From NCBI GenBank assembly GCA_015501585.1, contig JADNRY010000090.1:62001-126000 (forward strand): a DNA stretch of 64,000 nt, given 5' to 3'. The translations under genes were made by a program, and so were the position numbers. The notes under the pieces were generated by a model. The model made no database searches. It was not told where the DNA came from and saw only the letters and a list, made by a program, of their open reading frames with translations. Numbering within the stretch: position 1 is the stretch's first letter; each line of letters opens with the position of its first letter. The DNA is from Rhodocollybia butyracea (taxonomy: Eukaryota; Basidiomycota; Agaricomycetes; Agaricales; Omphalotaceae). Shown piece by piece: positions 11,216 to 22,900 of this stretch.

Positions 11216-13797
11216 TCCTAGTAAACAGGTTCTGTTCCAAGCCTCTGCGCAGCCCAAACCGAGCTCAATTCGATAACCTTCCAGATACTTTGTGCGGAGG
11301 AAGAGTCTTGGTGTGAGACTTGCGTAACGGAGGTCGCTGATAGCATCAGCAACTGTGACAAAAGGGAACAGGGTGCTTCGCAAGACATGAATTGGAGAAA
11401 TGGTCTGGCCATCCACAAAACTGATACACAAATAAGGAGAAACACCCTCCAACAGAAAAGCATATAGGGGCTGAGGAAACTCGGGTAGCAGTGTGCCAGG
11501 AAGGCTGGCGACCAAAAAGGGTTGAACACGACCTTGACACCACGGCCCAGGGTATCTTTCCCTTTCAGGAAAATGTCTGGAAAAAGCTGGTGGATTTTTG
11601 ATCTTTCACAACAAATTTCCTTGATAAGAAATATCTTTTATCCCCTTTGTAATTAGTTCATTTTAATTTACCTCTTTCTCATTGGAAATTATGTCATTTT
11701 CTCGACCGTAAAAGAAATCGGGAGATGATCAGAAATGGTTTTTTGGCCTGAAAAATGATTTCCAATCATCTCCCGATTTCTTTTATGGCTGAGAAAATGA
11801 CTTAATCTCAAGTGGGAAAGAGAAAAATGACAATAAAAAATTATGAAGTGGATAATAAATATTTCTCAAAATGGAAACTCTTGGCGAAAAGAAATTATTC
11901 CCAGCCCTTTTCACAGTCTGTTTCCAGCAATGGAAAAACACCCCAGCCCGTAGTGTGAGGTACACCATAGTGACCAGCTTGTAGGAGAGAGAATTGGATT
12001 TGATAGCTAGATGATGTATATCAGGAACATTGTCATATATACAATGAAAAGAGACAAACAAACTCCATTTCATTTTGACATGAAATAAGCAGCTTGAGGA
12101 CTCCTTACTTAATGCCACCTTCAATGTGATGTTGGCCATTCTGCACCCCCATTAATTGGCATGATAAAAAGCCTGCAACATTTTCTAAAATGATTATTCT
12201 CTGTCTCAAGTGATCAACAAGGCTAAGCAGTGGAAGTATGAGATTTGTTTTTATGTCATTCACATTCTGATATATATTTTGAGTCGAATGCGGTTGGCTG
12301 CAAGTTGAAAATCGGCTCAGCTTCAAATGCATGCAGAAAAAGAGTGCACCAGGGAAAACCAGGAATGAGAACTTCAGTGTCACCTGGCCGAAGAGAGAAT
12401 TCTACTGGCTCACCAGTTGCTTTGGTTATGGGAGTATCATCTGGATTGTTTTTGTTGAGGTTCTTTTTGATAATATACCAAACTGCATCATTAACACATA
12501 TGTTAAGAACTGTGGTTTCGGGAGAGTTCAGCCTGAGAGTAAGAGGGTATCAGTTTCATGCTCCCAGGTAAAATATGAAATTCCTAAACTCATATGTCTG
12601 TGCAGTGGATGGTGCAATTTCAATCACGTGAGTAATATCAAAGCTCAATCTACCTTCAGCAAGTGCTAGGCCAAAAGCACCACACCCCCTAAAGACATCT
12701 AGTGCATGAAGTTTAGTCTTCTGTCGCATGAATGTATTCAAGGATTTGCTCTCTTGAAGACAGCTGCCGTGACACTGCTTACAGACACTGACCTCTTTGC
12801 ATGTGATGCATCTCTTGGAATCCCAGGTCTTCACATTAAGATATGGAAAGCAATACCGGACATAGAAATGGTCTGGAGAATGGAGAATCCAATTCTCTAT
12901 ACCAATTGAGCGATACTCGGCAGCAACAACATGCCAAATTTGGATGAGAGACTCGGCATTAACCCAGTTGTAGTTGCGCTCATGGTTTTCACTACAGAAA
13001 AGTTCCCTCTAATTTAAATCAGGTAATTGTGGTAGCTTTATACAATGAAGAGTCACTCACCTTGTCGATTATTTCCTCCTCTGGAATAATCTCTTTTAGA
13101 GATGATATCCGACCAAGTCTCTTCATACTAACCATTATAGATTTTGAAGATGTATCTCTCGGGGAATCAAAGGACACAATCTGGCCGATATCTCCAGGAC
13201 CATCACAAGACGAATAGAGGACATAGTCATGAACATGAAACTCATGTCCACCAAATGCAAGTGATGTTTTGTTCTTTACTGATGTTGCAATCTGCTTATC
13301 GCTTTCTTCTTGAACAATGTCACATACAGGACAGTTGTTGGTTTTGTTGTTGTAGTTGAATGTGTAGAATTCATTGTGAATGTCTGTGAATGAGGCTGTT
13401 TCTGATTCATACTCATTTCTGGATAGGAAGCGAAAAAATTATATCAGATAAAGGAGAAAAGTGTGGACAATCACTCACTTGCAAAAGTATTCACCGATCA
13501 GTATGTTATCAGTGCTGGGATACCTGCCAGCCACAGCTTTGAGATACTGGACTTCAATCTTTGCAGTGATAGAATGGAAGGAGCCAGGTCCACATGGAGC
13601 CTGGAGGTAGAGCTCTTGTGGATTGGCCATTTCCCCTCTTGCAGTCATGCTTCCATGATTGAACCATTGGACATGTATCCACCCTTCCAAGTCGATGTAG
13701 ATAATCCATGCAAACCTAGTGCTGATAAATAAGTGAAAGACATTAAGCGATAGCAAGAGGTTTTTACCAAAAGTAGTCTTCAAACATCTTGTCCTTC
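11216..13797 (-). pseudogene. Inverted partial copy of the DNA methyltransferase gene
   Basis: Read on the minus strand this repeats the 3' two thirds of the gene at 16599-19067, introns included, in opposite orientation. It keeps the first BAH domain (IHVQWFNHGSMTARGEM), the BAH2 segment, motif I as LDVFRGCGAFG, motif IV split by an intron (PC then QPHS), motif VI (LENVAGF) and motif VIII before an inserted MITE. It shares the in-frame TAA after the GGIK residues with the plus copy. Motif I has Arg where the plus copy has Gly. Upstream of 13797 (to about 13951) an unrelated frame (LEDAGAITRNKNGENIWV) reads into it, so the left end is chimeric. The copy lacks the RFD domain, motifs IX-X and a start. 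Confidence 0.85.
11538..11955. mobile_element. CACTA-like MITE inserted in the inverted methyltransferase copy
   Basis: The uninterrupted sequence is known from the plus copy (18430-18450), so the insertion is exact: 418 bp plus a duplicated TGA (11535-11537 and 11956-11958). The termini are CACCACGGCCCAGGGTATCT and, reverse complemented, CACTACGGGCTGGGGTGTTT. A CACTA start with a 3-bp target duplication fits the CACTA (EnSpm/CMC) group. Inside, an inverted pair around AAAGAAATCGGGAGATGAT (11713-11788) forms a hairpin. No protein is encoded. Confidence 0.8.
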
Positions 13798-14603
13798 CCA
13801 GAAGGGAGTTTCTTGACTGGATGAAGACTACACACCCAAATATTCTCGCCATTTTTGTTCCTAGTAATTGCACCTGCATCTTCCAACCTCTTGATGTTGG
13901 TATCCAACATGTCTGGAAGCAGTCAATAAAGCAGTCAGCACATTGTGACATTGTTGCAGAGGTAATGGCTTAGACTCCAGCAAAGGAGATTCAGATCAAT
14001 GCACAAGTAAAAACTTTGCAAGACCATTCACTTGGATGGATGGTTACTGCCTGGCATGATATCAACAAACCAGACCTCATAAAGAAGGTGAGTTACATAC
14101 CTGTCATCAAATAATCCCTTACAAGATTACAGGCCTTTAAACTCTGCCATGTAGGCAACTACAACTGTTCCCAAGAAAGCCTTGTCAGCCCAGCAACCCT
14201 TTGAGCTCCACAGTCCTTAAAAGCGACACATCTGCAGCTAGACAAAAAGCTTTGTTGTGATGATACTGTTGCCCATCCGGTGACTAAGAAAAGAGGGAAG
14301 AAACAGGCCAGAAAGATACCAGCACTAATGTCATTTGACTCTTATAATACGCCCTATGGGCAAAGTCCTTAAGAACACCAGTGAACATGACAAATAGGAT
14401 ACTATCGTATGTATGGCAGTGTAAAAGACTAACTAGACTCTTAAGTAATCATACAATACTTATAGTAACGGTTTTATTATATAATTAAAAATAAATGGAA
14501 AGATAAGATAAACCATTTGGTCTATTGATGTCATCTAAGATAACTGTATCTGGCGATACAGTCAGTGGTGATTATGGAGAAGCAGAGGCGTTACACCCTG
14601 CCA
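13798..14603. other. Spacer between methyltransferase copies, no gene identified
   Basis: Only the short minus-strand frame adjoining 13797 (to about 13951) looks coding, and its family is unknown. The rest is AT-rich, with no domain, repeat array or clear transposon end. Confidence 0.4.
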
Positions 14604-14862
14604 AGTACTGCTCAATTAGTATAGAGAATTGGATTCTCCATTCTCCAGACCATTTCTATGTCCGGTATTGCTTTCTATCTCTTAATGTGAAGACCTGGGA
14701 TTCCAAGAGATGCAACACATGCAAAGAGGTCAGTGTCTGTAAGCAGTGTCACAGCAGCTGTCTTCAAGAGAGCAAATCCTTGAATACATTCATGCGACAG
14801 AAGACTAAACTTCATGCACTAGATGTCTTTAGGGGGTGTGGTGCTTTTGGCCTAGCAGGTGT
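14604..14862 (+). pseudogene. Third methyltransferase fragment (BAH2 end to motif I)
   Basis: This 260-bp piece corresponds to plus-copy positions of about 17480-17738 and to the inverted copy at about 12668-12915. It shares private changes with the inverted copy (KTKLHALDVFRGCGAFG and SCLQESKSL), so it is derived from that copy or its parent, not from the plus copy. It ends abruptly after GLA and runs into unrelated sequence. Confidence 0.85.
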
Positions 14863-15025
14863 GCGTGATCTTGATCTCAAAATCTTGAAGAACATGAAAG
14901 TCGTCGTACTGTTAGGGTGCACAGACTCAATATAATTGATCTTTTTGCTCGTCTTTGTTAAATCAACATTCTAAGTAATCCGGACCGCCCGGTTCGCTCC
15001 ATCTCCTTTTCAACTTTGAACTACC

Positions 15026-18000
15026 ATGTCGCGGCGAAATCGCCCTACGGCTCTTGACATTTCCTTCGGAGAACCGGAGGATATCTCTGTGGCATCGACC
15101 TCAACTAAAACCCTACCAAAACCTCAACCGCAGCAAAACAAACGAAAACACGAGACTTCGGAAGCAAGACTTATCACTTAATATTTCATTGAAGTTGAGA
15201 CTAATGCTCTGGAATATAGCGCGAAAATCGTATTTCAAAGGTGGCCAGACTACCCGAAGGTATCTCATGGCCATCAGGTTCAATAATCGTGAACTAAACC
15301 TATATAAAGGCCTGATCTTCCACATCCCGTCTCAAGTCAAATACATCCATGAATCTGCATCGATGAGGATTGCTGGTGAGGATGAGGATGATGAGCCCGA
15401 AGCTGAAAAGCGTGTCCGAAACCTCTATGATTTCACAATCTACGATGAATCCCATCGTAATGAGATTATCAGTCTCTCGCTGCGAGAAAAACCAGATGGT
15501 AAAGATCGAACCTTGATGGCGTTTGGCAAAGTCGTAGCCTTTGTTGAGAACATTGAAGACGAAGCTCAGGAAGCAGACTTCTTGGAAGGTCCCCATGCTG
15601 CTCAGTACGTTAAACTCGGTCCAATCCAAAATGTTGCGTTGGACTACACGAAAGACTCTGTGTATGTTTCTTTGTTTTATTTGAATTCCGATTCTGAAGT
15701 CCATACCCTCAGTCCCTTATATATCGAAACTCCACATTCTTGGTACATACTGCAAAACCCAGACTCCAAATATAAAAAGTTCCTCCGTGAATTTTATCTT
15801 CCTCACCGGCTCGCCCAGATGCTCATTAATTCTGCCCGAGTCAATCCCAAACTTACTCCCGTGATGTTCGAAAACCAACTCGCTGAAACGCCTGAACTTC
15901 TCGACGAAGTAATCAGGCTTGAAGAGCTAAAATTGGCGGTACGTATCCAGCTCATTTCCATTCTATTTCTCTTATAATGGATAACAGTCTTCTCTTGTCC
16001 GAGACGTTATCAAAGATGCTTGCGTCGAGCTGCCTGACCTCCAGCGCGTTCCTATAATTAGATCTTATTTGACCAACAAGGTGTTTTTTGAACCCACAGA
16101 CAGGAGAAAGCTTATAACGAAAGGCCCAGGCAAACGCAAGGTCAATATTGACCTTGCTGTCCTTGAGCCTGAGAATCAGTCACAGACTACAGTCACACCT
16201 CTCATTGGTACTCTCGCGCAACCATACTTCCGTGAAAATCTCCTCGTTATTGGACCGGCCCCGTCAATGATTCAAGAGAAGGAAAAGAAACGAAGAGTTC
16301 AACTGCAGCTTGACACTGCTAATAAACGACTGTTGGCTGTCATCGACAATTGTTACAAACGTTCGAGGGCTGAATGGAACTACTCCAAAGAGGATAGACT
16401 TGGGATCGGATCTAGGTTTCTAAAGGCCATTGTTATTGACAGAGTCACTTATAAGGTTTGTACGTTCAACTTTCACTGGGAATAAGTACTTTTAACTCCT
16501 TTTCAGCTGGGAGATACTGTTATAGTGCCTATTGGGGTTGATTCTGAAGACTCAACAACCAAAATACCTTCCCTTCTACCGCTGCCAACAACAGCTGTGA
16601 AGGACAAGATGTTTGAAGACTACTTTTGGTAAAAACCTCTTGCTATCGCTTAATGTCTTTCACTTATTCATCCGCACTAGGTTTGCACGGATTATCTACA
16701 TCGACTTGGAAGGGCGGATACATGTCCAATGGTTCAATCACGGAAGCAAGACTGCAAGAGGGGAAATGGCCAATCCACAAGAGCTCTACCTCCAGGCTCT
16801 GTGTGGACCTGTCTCCTTCCATTCTATCGCTGCAAAGATTGAAGTCCAGTATCTCAAAGCTGTGGCTGGCAGGTATCCCAGCACCGATAACATACCGATC
16901 GGTGAATACTTTTGCAAGTGAGTGATTGCCCACACTTTTCTCCTTTCTCTGATATAATTTTTTTGCTCCCTATCCAGAAATGAGTATGATCCAGAAACAG
17001 CCTCATTCACAGACATTCGCAATGAATTCTACGTGTTCAACTACAACAACAAAACCGACAACTGTCCTGTATGTGACATTGTTCAAGAAGAAAGTGATAA
17101 GCAGATTGCGACATCAGTAAAAAACAAAACATCACTTGCATTTGGTGGACATGAGTTTCATGTTCATGACTATGTCCTCTATTCGTCTTGTGATGGTCCC
17201 GGAGATATCGGCCAGATTGTGTCCTTTGATTTCCCGAGAGATACATCTTCGGAACCTATAATGGTTAGTATGAAGAGACTTGGTCGGATATCATCTCTAA
17301 AAGAGATTATTCCAGAGGAGGAAATGATCGACGAGGTGAGTGACTCTTCATTGTATAAAGCTACCACAATTACCTGATTTAAATTAGAGGGAACTTTTCT
17401 GTAGTGAAAACCATGAGCGCAACTACAACTGGGTTAATGCCGAGTCTCTCATCCAAATTTGCCATGTTGTTGCTGCCGAGTATCGCTCAATTGGTATAGA
17501 GAATTGGATTCTCCATTCTCCAGACCATTTCTATGTCCGGTATTGCTTTCCATCTCTTAATGTGAAGACCTGGGATTCCAAGAGATGCATCACACACAAA
17601 GAGGTCACTGTCTGTAAACAGTGTCATAACAGCCGTCTTCAAGAGAGCGAATCCTTGAATACATTCATGCAACAGAAGACTACACTTCGTGCACTAGATG
17701 TCTTTGGGGGATGTGGTACTTTTGGCCTAGCACTTGCTGAAGGTAGTTCAAGCTTTGATATTACTCATGCAATTGAAATTGCACCATCCGCTGCGCAGAC
17801 ATATAAGTATAGGAATTTCACATTTTACCTGGGAGCATGAAACTGATACCCTCTTACTCTCAGGCTGAACTCTCCCAAAACCACAGTTTTTAACATATGT
17901 GTTAATGATGCAGTTCGGTATATTATCAAAAAGAACCTCAACAAAAACAATCTGGATGATACTCCCATAACCAAAGCAACTGGCGAGCCAGTAGAATTCT

Positions 18001-19067
18001 CTCTTCGGCCAGGTGACACTGAAGTTCTCATTGCTGGTTTTCCCTGGTGCGCTCTTTTTCTGCATGCATTTGAAGCTGAGCTGATTTTCAACTTGCAGCC
18101 AGCCGCATTCGACTCAAAATATATATCAGAATGCGAAGGACATAAAAACAAATCTCATACTTCCACTGCTTAGCCTCGTTGATCACTTGAGACAGAGAAT
18201 AATTGTTTTAGAAAATGTTACAGGCTTTTTATCATGCCAATTAATGGGGGTGCAGAATGGCCGACATCACATTGAAGGTGGCATTAAGTAAGGAGTCCTC
18301 AAGCTGCTTATTTCATGTCTAAATGAAATGGGGTTTGTTTGTCTCTTTTCATTGTATATATGACAATGTTCCTGATATACATCATCTAGCTATCAAATCC
18401 AATTTTCTCTCCTACAAGCTGGTCACTATGGTGTACCTCAAGGTCATGTTCGATTCTTTTTGGTCGCCAGCCTTCCTGGCACACCGCTACCCGAGTTTCC
18501 TCTGTTGGATAATAAAATATGATCCGATTGTGTTGGATAATAAAATAGAACACGATATTACCACTCGGGATAATATATAGCACAACGGCAGAATAAAGTG
18601 AAAAGCACAATATATTCCGTTTGCCCCCTACAGCACTGAGAGAGGGGCAATCGGATGAGGTAGCGTATATCTAGCTACTGCTTATATACTGGTAATGGGG
18701 GTGATAGGAAATAAGTACGTGTAAGTACGTGTCAATAATGAGTGTGAGATAACTATGAGCTTGATCAATCATAACAATGATACTGATATCTTGTGATATC
18801 TAACATCCTCAGCCCCTATATGCTTTTCTGTTGGAGGGTGTTTCCCCTTATTTGCGTATCAGTTTTGGGGATGGCCAGACCATTTCTCCAATTCATGTCT
18901 TGCGAAGCACCCTGTTCCCTTTTGTCACAGTTGCTGATGCTATCAGCAACCTCCGTTACACAAGTCCCACACCAAGACTCTTCCTCCACACAAAGTATCT
19001 GGAAGGTTGTCGAATTGAGCTCGGTTTGGGCTGCACAGAGGCTTGGAACAGAACCTGTTTACTAGGA
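15026..19067 (+). pseudogene. DNMT1-type DNA (cytosine-5) methyltransferase, truncated
   Basis: This class of enzyme copies 5-methylcytosine onto DNA in the nucleus. The chosen start is the ATG at 15026 (MSRRNRPTALDISFGEPED). Visible in order: a replication-foci-type RFD domain (about 15340-15938, VRNLYDFTIYDESHRNEIIS), BAH1 (16507-17000, YFWFARIIYIDLEG), BAH2 (about 17130-17480), motif I (LDVFGGCGTFG, about 17693), motif IV PCQ split by an intron at 18046/18099, motif VI LENVTGF and motif VIII (QAGHYGVPQGHVRFF). Introns I could place: 15939-15987, 16456-16506, 16629-16680, 16918-16977, 17336-17387, 17807-17863, 18047-18098, 18333-18389. Defects: in-frame TAA at 15179-15181 and 18289-18291, a solo LTR at 18503-18805, and loss of the target-recognition region and motifs IX-X. 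The GTAAGG at 18287 could instead be a splice donor, which would remove the second stop but also residues expected in the fold. Confidence 0.85.
18503..18805. mobile_element. Copia-type solo LTR inside the methyltransferase copy
   Basis: A 303-bp insert starts TGTTGGATAATAAAATATGA and ends GATATCTAACA, flanked by perfect 5-bp repeats TCCTC (18498-18502 and 18806-18810). The inverted copy at 11216-13797 lacks it and reads straight through GAGTTTCCTCAGCCCC. TGTTGGA...TCTAACA ends and a 5-bp duplication are typical of Ty1/Copia LTRs. The first 17 bases are repeated 26 bp inside the element (18529), a small internal duplication. Confidence 0.9.
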
Positions 19068-19990
19068 TGTGAATCTTGGATAGCAATGACATCATCACCA
19101 TCTAAACTATTTTTAGTTTGGCTTAACATAAAACGATCCTGCATTAAGTATGGGATTCAATTGATGCAGCGCATCAGATTTTTGGACTTATCCAAACCAA
19201 AAGTTAATGAGGTGTACCACAACAACGGGGAAGAGGAAAACAAGAGTGGATGGAATCAAGATAGTACAGCAAAGATTGGTTGTACACAAAAGATGTCAGT
19301 GTTGCAGATAACAGGAGCAAAGGACAGGGCAAGACAAAATGCCATTGATTACTGCACATGTATCTAAAGTGTCCAAAAAATCCATTTTGGTGCTGACAAT
19401 TGGCCTAAAATAGCCCTGTTATGGACTTTCAGGGACCATGATTGGAACCCCCTGTTATGTGTTACGGTTGCAAAAATGACAAAGATTGCAAAGTACTGTT
19501 ATGTATTATGCAAGCATACAGTTGTAAAACAGCATCTTACAGCATATTCTGTAGCTTGCAGATGCAGTGATGAGCCCTAGACATTTATAAATTCTCACAC
19601 TAACAAACCAATTGCAATGAAAACAATTTACTTTGGTATACTAGTGAATGTTACAAAAAAGTTAACACTGGATTACTATAGGAAATGTTGTATATTTATA
19701 TCTGTGCAGAATGGACAGAGCAGTGCAGATTACACACAAGACTGATAAGCTGAACCTCTCACTTATTGCATTAAGTGAGGACAGGAAGGATTGACCAGAT
19801 CCTAACGTCATGACTCAGGCATGCACCGACAACTGTTGCCTACTCTGAACATGAAAAGAAAGCAAGAAAAATAACATATAAAAATGAAAAAATTATATAT
19901 AAATGGAGTTTCCACTGCACCATAACACCTGCAACCTGCCCCCCCTCCCCCTCTTTCCCTAAAGCAAATTTTTCTTTGAATTCACCTTAG
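19068..19990. other. No gene identified
   Basis: Relic-like AT-rich DNA. A pyrimidine-rich tract (CCTGCCCCCCCTCCCCCTC, near 19937-19956) lies just past the end of the Helitron gene. The Helitron 3' terminus should be in or beyond this stretch, but I could not identify a convincing hairpin plus CTRR end. Confidence 0.4.
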
Positions 19991-22900
19991 TTAAAATTTT
20001 TGCTTTTTAAACTTGGGTTTTATAATATTGTCTCCACTCACACCAAGTTTTCGCTTCTTACTTTCTGGTAATGGAAATGTAAAGGTATACTTTGTATGAA
20101 AAGTTGCATCCACTTCAGTTTCAAAATCAGGTACATTGATTGAAGCTTTCAAAGAAAAACCCCATGCAAACAAAGTATTATGCTCAATTGCTTCTAAGCG
20201 GCTTGTTTCAAATTTCAATTCTTTTGGGATCATAGGGTCATTTAAATCTTGTAAGGAAACCAACTTGGTTATAAACAAACCATTCCTTGTAGTTGCCCGC
20301 GACGCTGCAACATAGGATGCCCAACCCCCTTCATGCAGAGGACATATAACATAAGGTAGTGTCTGACCTTGTGATGAATGACCTGTAACTGCAAAACCTG
20401 GTTGAAAAGGAAGTTGATACCGCTTAACGCGTACTTTACATTTACCTTCACCAGGAACATCAACTATTGTTGAGAAAAACCAGTGAGCAACTTCAATTGG
20501 AAAACAACCATAAGGCAAACCTTCAAGCTGAAATTTACAATTTACAAATTCTACAATTGCAGATGTAGCATATGAATAACCATTTTCATCTGTTTTCATA
20601 TTAACACCTCGAATGAAACCTTTAGCACCATTGGTAATACCAAGATCAGTATTAATATTGCGACCACGGAGAATAACAGGCATACCAATATAGATATTAA
20701 CAATACCAGGTAATGAACCAGTTAGCGTTGAAGAAGATGTATCATATTCAAGCAATGTAGCTTGAACTTCTTTTGGAAGACAAGATGCTCCCAATAAGGC
20801 AGAACAACTACTCTCCAATAAAATATCTTGTGCATGACAGGCAATGCGCTTTGGACCATCATCATTGTGACATATTGCTTGACATTTCCAGTGATTTAAA
20901 CGTTGTCGCAATTTGTTAGTTGGTACAATAATTGATGAAAGATATTCAGACTCAGCATCTAAAGTAACTCCATTCTGTGAGTCGGAAGATTTTATAATGC
21001 GACTATTAAATAAATCAACATCTGATTGTGTACATTGGCGTGATCTAAGGCGAAAAACAGCTTCAGAATACTGTTCATCATCTTTCATCCTCTTTTGTTC
21101 AGTAAGAGTAACTACTGCATTAATAGACTTCCAAGCAAGTCGACCAAGGCGATTCATAGTTTCAGTATCTTTTTTTTCACCATGAGCTTTCAGAGGTATG
21201 TACAGCGCTCTTCCAGGAGAGGCAGGATACTGGTATAAGTCACCAGAAAATATAATGTTAATTCCTCCAAAAAACTCATCCGGAACTTCTTTTGCAAAGC
21301 GCAAAGCTGCATCCATTTCAGCAAGCAAGGATTGAGATACCAAAGAAATTTCATCCACAAACAACAACTGTACATCTTTCCATTCTTCACGTAACTGACT
21401 TCTGATTGTTACACTAATCTGAAATGATAGTTCTTGTGAAGAACCTAAACTTCGATTAGAGACTCCCTTTGGGTCTTTTTTAACAGATATACCAAGGCCT
21501 TTATGGATAGTTGTACCATTAATTAAAGCAGCTGCTGTGCCTGTTGGAGCAACAAATCGAATTGTATGATCTAAGCCATAATATTTCATAACTTCTCTCA
21601 CTGCCTTAACCACATGGGTTTTGCCAGTGCCACCAGGACCTGTTAAAAACATATGAAGTGGACTGACAGATGCATTTTGAAAAACACACTGATTCACCAA
21701 AGAAGATGAAATTATCTTAAAAGCTTGCAACTGTTTTTCATTTAACTCAAATTCAACTGCAACTTTTGATTGAATCTCTTCCACTGTGATAGATTTGGGT
21801 ACCAAAGGATCACTTGATGTTAATGAATGACTGTTATTATAAAAAGAATTAATGCTCATATCATTCAAAAGAACAGAAGATTGCACCTGTGAATCAGACC
21901 TAGCATGATTCCTTCTTGCAGTTGATATGTCATCTGTTTTTTTCTTAATCTGAGCATTCCACAACAGTTTTTGAGATTTAGCAACATTTGATAATGAATA
22001 TTGCATTGATATAATTTTCAATTTATCACATAAGTTAACATCAGGTTTACCAAGCCAACCAGAAATGATAAGATCACGCTTCAATAACAAGGAATGCCGC
22101 TCAAAACTCAAAGCTGAAGCACTGATATTACTGGAACTTAAGTCACCAAGAAATTGTGTATCATCATCATCATAATCCATGTTTAAATCTGCAGATGAAT
22201 GTATTGCTGAACCTTTCATAACATTTGCTTGCTTGCGTATGCGCTCAGCATCTCGTTCATCTTGACATTCATATATTGCTTCCCAATTGTGCATGACTGT
22301 AGCTGAAGTTTGACTAAATTGGAAAGTTTTGAAATCTTTTTCAACACTAATATCAAGAAATGATTTATTTAAAGAAAATGGTTTAAAATGTGCAAGTGCA
22401 AACAACTTATAATCAGGTGAATTTTTACGGGGTATACCTGAACCAATAACAACAGGAACAACAACCACACCTACATCACCATTTTCAGGAAATGTATGTC
22501 GAATAAGGTGATGAGTTGCAGATTTGGGATGACCATCAACCAGTATATATCGGGTTTTAACACCAAACTCTGGTTTCTGGTGTGTTTTTTATTTGAGTAC
22601 TGGCTTTAGACTCACAAGAAAAAAATCGAATGAAGTCAAAAAATGTAATATGATCAAGTTCAGATGATCTATACCAATAATCATCAACTTGATTGCATTC
22701 CTGCAAACAACCATTTTTGTCAATTGTTATTTTTATTTGCAAGTCATTAGATTCTTTATTAACTTCACATTCATCAAGTTCATCAACACTATCAATTAAA
22801 ACTGGATACATGTTTTTCAAAAATGCCACTAGGTTAGCTGAGGGAAGCGGAACTGTCTTATGTGAAGACATAGTATCACCAATCCGGCGCAAATAACGCG

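Noticed and set aside
19935..19960. Helitron 3' terminus at the pyrimidine tract
   Set aside because: No hairpin followed by CTRR could be matched on the minus strand.
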